Below, piece after piece: positions 55,188 through 64,000 of a DNA stretch of 64,000 nucleotides. Numbering within the stretch: the first letter of the stretch is position 1; the number at the start of each line of letters is the position of its first letter. The notes under the pieces are model-generated. The model was not told the origin of the DNA. It made no database searches and worked only from the letters and a program-made list of their open reading frames with translations. The stretch spans positions 80,828,664 through 80,892,663 of the forward strand of contig NC_035434.2 in NCBI RefSeq assembly GCF_002127325.2, in the 5' to 3' direction. Position numbers and translations under genes: made by a program. Source of the stretch: Helianthus annuus (taxonomy: Eukaryota; Streptophyta; Magnoliopsida; Asterales; Asteraceae).

Positions 55188-57928
55188 TGTAACACCCCGT
55201 GTTTTCCAAAGTCAAAGTCAAAGTCAAGTGTTGACTGTTATTGGAATTAAAGATTAATAAAGATTAATTTCATTTTAGTTTCATTTTGATTTTCGTATTA
55301 TTTGGAGTAAGTGTTGTATAATCAAACTAATCGACCGATAATCGAACTGTGAATCAACGACCGACTGTGAATGTTAGGAAGTAACAATGCAATAAAGCTA
55401 GTCAATCAATAATCAAGCTAATCAAATCAATCATCAAGCTCAAGTGTGGGGATTTTAATGCTTTTATACGTGTGTGTGTGCCTTACGTGTTACTTGTGCA
55501 TGTTTACTTTTATGTTAAAGTGTGTGGTGAATCAATCAAATCAATCAAGACTCAAAGGCGAATCAAACTCAAATGGAAATCGAACCCGAAATGGTTGTAA
55601 GGATGCTTGTATGTTAGATATAGTAGTTGAGACTAAAAGTAATTTGATTAGGAATTCTATCATTCTCAAATCATCGCTCATCGAACTCGAAATATCAAAA
55701 ATCATCGCGAAACATTCAAAACCAGGCAAGCCGATCGAACAGGGCAACCTGATCGAACAGGCTAGCCGATCGAACAGGCTGTTCGATCGGACAGCTGCTC
55801 GATCAGGGATGCTGTTCGATCAGCTGACCCTTTCCTCTTTTGGAAGCCTATAAATAGGGCTGTCCTTGTCAAACTTTCCACTTTTGGAAAAGCTCTGATC
55901 GACCAGCCTCTTCTTCTCACTAAATCTCAGATTTCTCTCAAACCGGTAAGTATTTCACTCTAATCCTTGTACGTTTTTGTTCATTAATCGATTCTCCATC
56001 TTTCTATCTTTCAAAATCTGAATTTCATCCATGAAATCACCAAGATCTAGGTGTTCTTGAGTGATGTCATCATGGTGTTCTTGGTGTTCATCAAGAACTT
56101 CATGTTCTTGACTTCATTCAACCATGAATAAGCTAGATCTAACCGATTTCCACATAAATAACCTAAAATCTTCCAAAGATCTTAACATTTCACGGTGGAA
56201 AAAGGATTGGAAGATGGGTTTTCATCTATCTTTCAACTCTCTTACACTCAAAACAGTGAAAACGAGACTTGAACCGATTTATAAATCAATCTAAACAAAC
56301 ACATGGTTCAAGATTCGGGTTCTACCGAGGGATATACCGATCTCGGGTTAAACGTTAAACTTGGGTTCCAAACCGTCTCTGACCGAGTTTGGGTGGTTCC
56401 TGCTCGAGTCAGTAGGCTAAGTAGGGACTTCAGCTTTATGGTTCAACTCGTAGTCAAAATATCTCTAAAACATCACCAAGTAACGGGAATAACCAAGTGT
56501 TAAGTGATAGGTTAACCAAATCGAGAAGCTGGCCGAACGGCTAGGCTGTTCGATCGAACAGCCCAACCGAACGACTAAGCCAGCCGATCGACTAGGCTAA
56601 CCGGTCGACTGGCACTTAGACCCACAAACACATGAAGTGTAGTATTGACGAGGTACTGTTCGATCGACTACGTCACTCGATTGTAAACATTACTACTCGG
56701 ATCATGAGATACTATACCTCAAAACACTTAGACTTTTCGAAACATTGGAATGTCACCCGATCGAACATGCCAGCCGATCGAGTGACATATTTGAAAACAA
56801 TGAAGTACTAGCCGATCGGTTGGGCTAACCGATCGAACAGCTGTTCGATCGGCCAACCTGAAAGGGTAGTACAAACCATCATACACAAACACATCCTTCA
56901 CATCAAAGGAAGAAACAATCCACTTGAAGGAACCAGCCGATCGAGCCAGCCGGCCGATCGAATGGACGTTCGAACGGACTTCCAAACCAATCGAACAGCC
57001 CACTCGATCGAACTGCAGTCCGATCGAATGGCCTAGTCGATCCAAGTACATTGTCTACTTTTTCCACGTTACTCATCGTTGTGTTATCGAACTATTCAGG
57101 CTAACCTATTCTCAGTGCTCCCTTCAATCCACATCAATCACTGTGAGTATACTCGATCCCTTTTTGCTTTCAGCACTTTTGGGTGTTACATACGTAATCT
57201 ATCAAATTCACAAACAACACGAACTATTTGAACGCTAACCTACTTGCATGTATTACTTGTCTAAACGATTGCTGTTTATTATGTTTACACGTGGAGTGCT
57301 ATCTACCTGCTTTAGCAACGTAGTACTATAGTTTGGACTCAGCACCCGTTCACACGGGGGTTGCTAAGGACAATTACTTGCATGGATTACGGTGGTAATC
57401 ATGTATTGCGAACTGTCTCGGACAGTCAACCCGAAGTCGTTGGTATCGATGGTCCCATGTTGATAATTTACATGCATCGTTTGCCCTTGTGTACGTGTTT
57501 GGTTATGCGTAAACTTTTCGAACTCTATATGCTATATCAAACTTGTGTACTCACCTTTACATTATATGTATTGACTATTATTTTAACGTATGTGACAGGT
57601 GTTTAAGCTACTAGCGTGCTAGGGAAGCGAGGCAATAATAAGCTTCTAGGAGCCTGTGACCTTAGGACAGTGTCCACGTACCTGCTCCAGGGCCATAATT
57701 ATCTGTAGATCTTGTACTGGCACCTGTAGTCAGTAAGATTTACGGATAGCCGTCGGAACAGTTCCCATATTGTTTAGTTGATTTCTATGATAACTTGTTA
57801 TTATTTGGGACACGGTATGGGACGTGTTATATAACTGAATTGTATGATAGTTGTTATGGAAACTTCCGAACAATCTGTTTCGCTCAGTGCCGCGCCCCGA
57901 TGATTCCGCCATCGGTTGGGGTGTGACA
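55188..57928 (+). repeat. 3' LTR of the Tekay element (2741 bp)
   Basis: Same as the 5' LTR except two substitutions and lack of 58 bp (49147-49204 of the 5' copy). The missing piece is bounded by GTC on both sides, the pattern of a microhomology deletion. Confidence 0.95.
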
Positions 57929-57933
57929 TTTGG
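57929..57933. repeat. Target duplication TTTGG, right copy
   Basis: Directly after the 3' LTR; identical to 46575-46579. Confidence 0.95.
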
Positions 57934-59626
57934 GGTGTGGGTCGTCGTTTATTGCTTTGATCCCTAAGGTCAACGACCCGATCGGTCTTAACGATTTCCG
58001 TCCTATAAGCTTGGTGGGCATGATTAATAAGGTTATCTCTAAAATTCTGGCGAACAGGCTCAAACTCGTGTTGGATAAAGTTATCTCGTCACCGCAGTCG
58101 GCTTTTATTAGTGATAGGCTGATCCTGGATGGTCCTCTAGTTGTCAATGAAGTTCTAAATTGGGCTAAACGGTCTAAAAAAATATCTTCTTACTCAAGAT
58201 TGATTTTGCGAAGGCGTACGACAACATCAATTGGAACTTTGTCCTTGATATGCTCTTCCAGTTGGGTTTCTCGGTTAAGTGGCGTTCATGGGTCAAGGGT
58301 GTCCTTTCGTCGGCTAGGGCCTCGGTGTTAGTTAACGGAGCCCCGACCTTCGAATTTATGTGCTCTAAAGGCATGCGGCAAGGCGACCCGCTGTCTCCTT
58401 TTCTCTTTGTCATTGCAATGGAAGCTCTCTCGTGCATGATTAGGAAGGCATGTAATCTGGGGATTATTAATGGAGTCACCCTTCCGAACGGAGGCCCTGT
58501 GGTCTCCCACCTCCTATATGCGGACGATGCTGTTATTCTGGGTGAGTGGTCTAAGGATAACATTATTAATGTTGTTAGAATTTTGAGGTGTTTTCACCTT
58601 TGCTCAGGTCTCAAGATAAATCTCTCGAAGTCAAGTTTGTACGGGGTCGGTCCTCATTCTTGTGAGGTGGCTGAGATGGCTAGTTTCATTGGGTGTAACG
58701 CTGACTCTTTTCCGTTCAAGTTTCTCGGTTTGATAGTAGGGGCCAATATGAATCGTTATGAAAACTGGAGACCGGTTTTCGATGTCATGGAAAAACGTCT
58801 CTCTTTATGGAAATCTTCTCTGCTTTCCATTGGTGGGAGGGTTACTTTGATTCGATCGGTCCTCGAATGCCTCCCTAACTACTATTTCTCCTTGTATAGA
58901 GCCCCGGTTAAGGTTGTTCGGGATCTGGAAGCTCTGGTGAGGAAATTTCTTTGGGGAGGATCCTCGGAGATTAAAAAGGTGCATTGGGTCGCATGGGATA
59001 GAGTGGCTTCGCCTCTTGATTCGGGGGGTTTAGGGATTCAACGACTTAGAGACATCAACATTGCTCTCTTATCGAAATGGGGGTGGAGATATAAGAACGA
59101 ACACGATAATTTTTGGGTGAAGGTTGTGAACGCAATTCATGTTGGGGGCTCGGCCTGGGATTTCCTTCCGGTGAAGAAATCTTTTGGTGGAGTTTGGAGT
59201 AATATTGCTTCTTCTATTAAGAGGCCGTTGGTTGGGAATGTTCCGCTCCGTAACTTCTTCAAAGGTGAGGTCAATAGTGGAGATAAAATTCTTTTTTGGC
59301 TGGACCCTTGGTTGTTTGACGTCCCCTTAAAGGAGAAGTATCCGGATCTTTTTAAATTGGAAGTAGTGAAGACATGTTGTGTTCGTGATCGTCTTCAGGG
59401 AGAAGGTCTCTGGCTTTGGAGACATGACCCGGAGTCGGCCGAGGAGCTTTCGGAATGGCAGTCGCTTTCTGGGGCCTTGGGTGCGGTTTATCTATCGCCG
59501 GGTACGGATAAATGGTCATGGCAGGGTAACGGGTCGAAGTGCTTCTCTGTGGCGGCGGTTAAACACCTCATTAGCTCTTCACGCGATTATAGCAGCCGAT
59601 TTGGTGTAAATGGGTTCCCAAAAAAT
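57934..59626 (+). pseudogene. LINE ORF2, part 2: reverse transcriptase
   Basis: Continues the frame after the Tekay element (ALIPKVNDPIGLNDFRPISL, SPQSAFISDRLILDGPLVVN). The A run at 58176-58182 appears one A short; afterwards the frame continues as LLKIDFAKAYDNINW, then SKGMRQGDPLSPFLFVIAME and an intact active site LLYADDAVIL. The C-terminal thumb has GGRVTLIRSVLECLPNYYFS and HWVAWDRVASPLDSGGLGIQ. The frame ends after a second A run (near 59620-59626) that also looks one base short. Confidence 0.9.
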
Positions 59627-60090
59627 GCAATATCTTCGCATGGCGCGCTGAAATGAACAGGATACCCACGGTGGACGCCCTTTGCAGCAGAGGTATGACG
59701 ATTATTGATGATATTTGCTGCCTTTGCGAGGAAGATCTCGAGTCCGTCTCCCATATTTTTTCTGCTTGTCCGATCTCTGTGGGGGTGTGGGAAAAGGTTA
59801 GTTTTTGGTGCCGGATCCCGAGGTTTTTCATTTTTTCGTTTAGAGACTTAGTTGAGCTGCATAGTGTGGGGGATAGGGAAAAGGCGGACCGTGAGGCGTT
59901 GCACGGTGTTGTGCTTACGACGTGTTGGGTGTTATGGAAGGCTAGAAACAAGTTGAGATTCAATGGTATTAGAAGTAGTGTTGAGGAGATTTTTAGCGAG
60001 GTTAGAGTTGTTAGTTTTTTTTGGTTTAAACATAGAGCGAAGAAAGGGAAGTTTGAGTGGGAAGATTTGTGTAAATTTGTGAATATGTAA
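59627..60090 (+). pseudogene. LINE ORF2, part 3: zinc-binding C-terminus
   Basis: After the frame change the sequence reads IFAWRAEMNRIPTVDALCSR, then CCLCEEDLESVSHIFSACPI and VLWKARNKLRFNG, ending at TAA 60088-60090. This is the zf-RVT domain common at the end of plant LINE ORF2. The Cys/His ligands (C..C...H...C) are present. Confidence 0.85.
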
Positions 60091-60169
60091 GGTTTTGTTT
60101 TTTGTTTTTCCGTCCCGGTTTTCGGGTTCGGTGGTGCAATGAAGTTCTCTTTTCAAAAAAAAAAAAAAA
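60091..60169 (+). other. LINE 3' UTR and poly-A tail
   Basis: Short UTR (TTTTGTTTTTTGTTTTTCCG, TTTCGGGTTCGGTGGTGCAA) ending in 14-15 A, followed by the target duplication. Confidence 0.9.
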
Positions 60170-60178
60170 CACCCATAT

Positions 60179-60329
60179 CTGTCAACAAATAAAATTTGAA
60201 GCAACCTTGATATTTGGGGAAATTTTTTTGAAACGCGTGTATAAGAATTTGAATGGTGAAAAAGGTATCTAGATTCTTGATACTGGGTCCCAATTGTTTT
60301 AAAAACGGATGAAAATTGTACCGTAAGTT
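60179..60329. other. Interior of the inverted-repeat element, right of the LINE
   Basis: AT-rich; nothing recognised. Confidence 0.4.
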
Positions 60330-60956
60330 AATGCGTCGAAGGACTCAAGAGAAGTGTCTATGTGTTCCATATTGAAATTGTGTACAGTGAGTAAATGGCT
60401 TACGTCGAAGGACTCTTTGGATGCGTCGGCTAGAGGCATATGATGCATCCACCGGTCAGAAGGCATGACCTTTCTATGCGTCGGCCAGACGTATATGATG
60501 ATGCACCAACATGTCAGATGATGCCAGGACCTTTCGATGCGTAGGCCAGATGCTTTAGATGCGTCCACATGTCAGAAGCCAGGCCTTTTGAATGTGTCGG
60601 CCTGACGCTTCGGATGCGTCCAAATGTCAAAAGCCAGACCCTTTGAATGCATCGGCCTGACGCTTCTGATGCGTCGGCCTGACGCAATAACATGCGTCTC
60701 ACAAAACCCAAGAGAGACGCAAGCCGAGCAGCCTGACGCAAGATATTTACCATGCGCCTACATGTTAGCGTTGATGCGTTGGCCGACGCAACACAACTGG
60801 TTCTCCTTGCCATGTGCCACATATCTGTTGACGAACGCATTAATCGGACAAGCCGACCCATCGTAGGGCGGATGCACCTCTCCACAAACGCATGAGGTTG
60901 ACAATTTTGAAAAAAAAAAAAGAAATCCTAGTAAGCTGCTAGTTTGGTAATTTTCC
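60330..60956. repeat. Right arm of the inverted-repeat element with GATGCGTCGG repeats
   Basis: The motif GATGCGTCGGCCTGACGC and variants occurs about ten times between 60330 and 60800, in an irregular 30-60-bp rhythm. The outer ~90 bp are inverted to 43477-43570. A minus-strand frame here only translates the repeats. Confidence 0.65.
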
Positions 60957-61028
60957 TTTTTTACTGCATTCATTATTTAGGTGTCATATTGATGGTTAGA
61001 TTATGGATTCGGTTGATCATATTTGTTG

Positions 61029-62368
61029 TGAGAATGTATGTTAATACTAGTTTCATTTTCATTAGAGTAGTGGCGGAACCTTATCTTTTTAGTATTAATT
61101 GGGTGGTTTTCTTCTCTTATCAAATAGAAATAGGGGTCAAGTTATGTTTTCTTAAGAAAATCAGATTTTACGTACAAGTTAGAAAATATTTTGTGACGGG
61201 GTTAGTGAACCCTCTTGACCCCTTGGTTGGGCCGTTACTTTAAAAACAACTGTGTAATATTAAGATGAGAAAACAATGTTTTACATGATTAAAAAGATTG
61301 TATCTAGAAAAAAAGATTATATGTAAGCTGTATGCTTGAGATAGTAATTGATTTCGGTTTGGAGAAATGGAGTCGAGTTCTATTAAGTTAACTATAATAA
61401 CCAGTGGTGAAGCTTGAGATTTCTGAACCCCCCCCTCCCCGGGCCCTTCTAACCTGCGCCAAAGATCATAACCAAGGTCGTTTTACAAGAAATCAGGTTC
61501 TTGTATATGATCAGGTTATGTATCTTTCAATACTTCGATTCTTCGGTTATGTAAGACATTAAGGTCACATATAAATTCTTATAGTTTACTTAAGTGGCTT
61601 CACATATGGAAATTAGAAATTAGATGGTATTGTATGTGAATTAGTTTTTATTTCTTTAACTTTCTTTTATAGGATTTATCTTAATAGAAGTTACATATTT
61701 ACTGAATCATACAGAAGCTAAGTACACGTAGGAGTGAAATAAAACTTTGGTGAGAGGCATCGTGAATGTGCGAAAAAGTAGAGTCAATTACACAGAATGA
61801 TGACATTTTTATTTCTGTCATCAAATTCTATCACTGAGGCCGAAACTAAGCGTTCCATGCTCAAGACATTCAGTGATGTATTAACTTAAAGTAACGCCAT
61901 TTCTAATAATAAGCCTTAAGGTGTAATGTAGTTATTATGCATAGGATGAGTTCTCTAAAACTTTTAGTGAATATACATCTTGTTATTTGGTAATCTACTT
62001 TGGTATATATTCTACTAAGTACTCCTTTCAGTTTCTTACCAACATGTGGTATCCTAATTAAGTAACGAAAATTTGCATAGTGCGAATCCAATGATGGATG
62101 ATAGTTTTCAATAAAATACGATGTTCAAATAAGACGTTCAAATGTTTAGCGGTCGAACACCAAAAAAGGCATATATTCATATATCAATTGGAATATGGAT
62201 AGAATGAAACTACTAAATTGGGACGATACACACCCTTAAAGCATTTAGGAAGACATTAACGGATATAATAAGACGTTTGAATGCTTAGCGGTCGAACACC
62301 AAAAAGGCATATATTCATATATCAATTGGAAATATGGATAGAATGAAACTACACTTTTGGGACGATAC
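61029..62368. repeat. Segmental duplication, copy 2
   Basis: Same orientation as 42330-43170. Differs by a ~487-bp insertion at 61394-61880, some short indels, and a cut at 62368 where an LTR begins. The ~130-bp tandem unit appears at about 62141 and 62270. Confidence 0.85.
61394..61880. mobile_element. Insertion in duplication copy 2 with TTAACT flanks
   Basis: Absent from copy 1, where the flanks are joined. The 6-bp TTAACT occurs on both sides (61388-61393, 61881-61886). It starts ATAATAACCAGTGGTGAAGC, which resembles a dispersed plant repeat with AGTGGCGGAGC near its end; it ends ...CATTCAGTGATGTAT. Non-coding; family unknown. Confidence 0.65.
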
Positions 62369-62659
62369 TGATGTGTGTAAAATGCAAAATATAAATTACA
62401 TCAAATGAAAATGCAACATATAAATTACATCAAATGAAAATGCAACATATAAATTACTTCAAATGAGACATAAAACTAACTCTTTTTTACTACTAATGTT
62501 GGAAAAAGTGTGTTTTTGTCTTTTGAGGACCAAATGAGCTTAAACGAACAAAAGGAACAAATATGTAGCAAAAACTAACATAAATAAAAAGAAAGGGAAT
62601 AAACGTGGCATGCCCGACCCTCGACAACATCTCCATAAGCAAAAACAAGAAACAAAAGG

Positions 62660-62960
62660 CTGACCACGGCCCGTGCCCACTGGACACGGGGGCGTGGTCA
62701 GGTGTCTATAGAAATGGACAAAACTGTGGAAGCTTTTACGCCCACCACGGGGGCGTGCCCAACTTAGCACGGGGCGTGGTCAACGCTAAGATTTGCAGAA
62801 TCTTGCAAATCTTGATAGTACAGATACGCTTCTGTACACGGGGCGTGCCCAGCGAACACGGGGTCGTGTGGAGCCTAATGCAGACAAATATAATTAATGA
62901 AGGAAGAGAAAAGGGATGGCCACGGGGGCGGTTCCAGCGGACACGGGGCCGTGGTAGGGC
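62660..62960. repeat. CACGGGGGCGTG motif cluster upstream of the TATA box
   Basis: Four pairs of ACACGGGGSCGTG-type motifs facing GCGTGCCCA at about 62666-62700, 62743-62780, 62836-62870 and 62917-62955. GC-rich islands in AT-rich sequence, just before TATAAATA at 62973. Confidence 0.8.
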
Positions 62961-62972
62961 TTCTGTTCAGGC

Positions 62973-62980
62973 TATAAATA
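62973..62980 (+). promoter_or_regulatory. TATA box of the right-end LTR
   Basis: TATAAATA followed by a leader with CAACTCTCTCCCACTTTGCC. Position within the LTR fits the U3/R border. Confidence 0.65.
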
Positions 62981-63317
62981 GGGGTGCTTGGCTCTCTTCA
63001 AAGGCATCCATTGGCAAACCAACTCTCTCCCACTTTGCCACCACTCCACCACCACTACAACACCCACATCCATCATCCATCTTAGAGTGTGTGTAGTAGT
63101 CTCGGGATCCAAGATTGATCGTAAGAGTTCTAGTCAATCAAAGGTCTTGTTTGGTTAAGTCTCTTACATCACTTGGTGAAAACAATCATTTAATGTATTA
63201 CTTTAGATTTTTAATCTTTTCGCACTTTTTATTTGGTTTTGTATTAATGACTTTAATAACTAGTTTCTTATGTTGAAGGTGAAACTTCTTTATCACTTGT
63301 CCGTGGTGTCTTGGCAT

Positions 63318-63385
63318 TACTTTACTGTCTATATAAAGTAAAAGATTTTCACCATTCATATCTCTACGGTCTATATAGAGATATG
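63318..63385. other. Two adjacent small hairpins in the right-end LTR
   Basis: TACTTTA (63318-63324) pairs with TAAAGTA (63334-63340). CATATCTCTA (63357-63366) pairs perfectly with TAGAGATATG (63376-63385), loop 9 nt. Both loops contain GTCTATA. Confidence 0.7.
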
Positions 63386-63560
63386 TTGGCTACTTGGTTG
63401 AGGGTTAAGGGAATGGTTTAGTAAGGTTCTTGCCTTGTTCAGTGTATAGATCCTGCAAGGACCTAGGTCAAGCTTACTAGGACCTCCTTCAATACCCATA
63501 GGTATTAGATGGCGGGGGTGCGAATGGCTTGATCCCCTCATATGTAAACTACTATTAATA

Positions 63561-63770
63561 CATTAAACCGGCTACTTGGGATTGTATCCCTGCTGACTCA
63601 AACCACTTAGCCGAGGGTAACATCACCTTCAAAAGAGGGGCCTACCACTTTTCGCATTAATAACTTAATTAATTATCTTTCAATATTCCAACCCTTTGGG
63701 ATTGTATCCTTGCTGACTCAAACCACTGGGTTGAGGGTAACGTCACCTTCAAAAGAGGAGCCTACTATTA
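63561..63770 (+). repeat. Duplicated ~80-bp segment in the right-end LTR
   Basis: TTGGGATTGTATCCYTGCTG, CTCAAACCACT, GAGGGTAACRTCACCTTCAA and AAGAGGRGCCTAC occur in the same order at 63577-63651 and 63698-63771. The copies lie about 120 bp apart and are imperfect. Confidence 0.85.
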
Positions 63771-64000
63771 TAACTAAGATAATCTCTTAAAAAGTGCAAA
63801 AATGCGGAAATCATCAAAGGATACATTAAAGGCTAGTCGGATCCAAGTGATTCATCTTGTCTATCTGTTTTATTTTTATTTTTATTTCAGTATTTTTAGT
63901 TTTTACTTTTCATGTACAAAATCTTTTCTCAAAAATTTTAGTTTGATTAAACATTGAGGATAAACCGGTACTAAAAGCTCTTGTGTCCTTGGACGACCTC

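Larger units (their letters stand above)
46580..57928 (+). mobile_element. Tekay-lineage chromovirus, structurally complete and young (11.3 kb)
   Basis: TGTAACACCC...GGGTGTGACA LTRs, initiator-Met PBS, gag-pol with C-terminal chromodomain, purine tract, and perfect TTTGG duplication. A chromodomain with the [18 protein letters not shown] motif and an LTR near 2.8 kb are typical of Tekay/Del. Comparing the two LTRs by eye I found only two substitutions (48242 and 48409 relative to the 3' copy) and one 58-bp indel, so the insertion is very recent. Gag contains one apparent frameshift near 50941. Confidence 0.95.
44142..60167 (+). mobile_element. L1-type LINE, 5'-truncated, split by the Tekay element
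   Basis: Starts inside ORF1, then ORF2 (endonuclease, RT, zinc-binding C-terminus) and a poly-A tail ending about 60167-60169. The 11-bp sequence AACACCCATAT occurs directly before (44131-44141) and after the tail (60168-60178): a target-primed insertion. 46580-57928 is a younger LTR element. Without it the LINE is about 4.7 kb. Confidence 0.93.
43477..60956. mobile_element. Inverted-repeat element (MULE-like?) hosting the LINE
   Basis: Left arm from 43477 (GGGAAAAATTAACAAACTAG ... TGTCAACCTCATGCG, GGAGAGGCGCATCCGCC) is the inverted counterpart of the right arm ending at 60956 (in reverse complement GGAAAATTACCAAACTAGCA ... TGTCAACCTCATGCG, GGAGAGGTGCATCCGCC). The clear match is about 90 bp, then only GATGCGTC-type motifs are shared. 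No clean target duplication. Long arms suggest a Mutator-like or fold-back element; the superfamily is not proven. Confidence 0.5.
62369..64000 (+). mobile_element. 5' LTR of another LTR retrotransposon, cut by the window end
   Basis: TGATGTGTG starts exactly where copy 2 of the duplication stops matching copy 1 (after GGGACGATAC), so GATAC (62364-62368) is the predicted target duplication. TATAAATA at 62973-62980 follows a cluster of CACGGGGGCGTGG motifs. The end (TGTGTCCTTGGACGACCTC at 63982-64000) resembles my memory of Athila-type LTRs, not checked. No coding region is reached. Confidence 0.72.

Noticed and set aside
60514..60885. 123-codon minus-strand frame in the GATGCGTC repeats
   Set aside because: It only translates a short GC-rich repeat; no known domain.

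Overview
This is plant nuclear DNA, almost all of it transposable elements. The retrotransposon lineages (Tat, Athila and Tekay Ty3/gypsy types and an L1-type LINE), the spliced antisense gene in the Tat element and the dense (TA)n-flanked MITEs indicate a eudicot. The wording of several LTRs and of the antisense gene is what I remember from Asteraceae, but that is recollection and not a search. I see one convincing host gene, a RING-H2 protein at 41582-42175 (-). I saw no rRNA, tRNA or CRISPR. Layout: 1-9234 is the 3' part of a Tat-lineage element (+) with gag-pol, an antisense three-exon gene, a hairpin beside the polypurine tract, and the 3' LTR. It ends exactly inside the 3' LTR of an Athila-lineage element (-) that runs to 26840. 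The Athila 5' LTR is itself split by a 3.4-kb solo LTR (22027-25458) with a perfect 5-bp target duplication. So both Athila LTRs received an insertion. 27470-39691 is a chain of six MITE-like or fold-back modules separated by (TA)n microsatellites. They share a related terminal signature, and the largest (6.8 kb) carries FAR1/MULE-like fragments, a 305-bp tandem array and dozens of palindromic GTAACACATGTTAC-type motifs. 39933-41323 is a hAT-like element with a perfect 8-bp target duplication and another element inside it. Then comes the RING-H2 gene. From 42.3 kb on there is a four-level nest. A segment at 42330-43170 recurs at 61029-62368. Between the copies lies an inverted-repeat element (about 43477-60956). 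Inside that is a 5'-truncated LINE (44142-60167, 11-bp target duplication, poly-A tail). Inside the LINE RT domain is a very young, structurally complete Tekay chromovirus (46580-57928, duplication TTTGG, LTRs nearly identical). The window ends inside the 5' LTR of another element starting at 62369. How the parts work together: coding sequences are mostly self-mobilisation genes (Gag, protease, RT, RNase H, integrase, chromodomain, endonuclease-RT). Most are broken by frameshifts or stops: the Tat RT has YVED instead of YVDD; the Athila gag-pol and env-like frames carry many stops; the LINE has two A-run frameshifts. The Tekay enzymes look intact but its gag has one apparent frameshift. Three of the LTR families carry their own cluster of GC-rich palindromic motifs near a TATA box. 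Coordinates of element edges come from TG/CA termini, direct repeats and comparison of copies by eye; substitution counts are hand counts.
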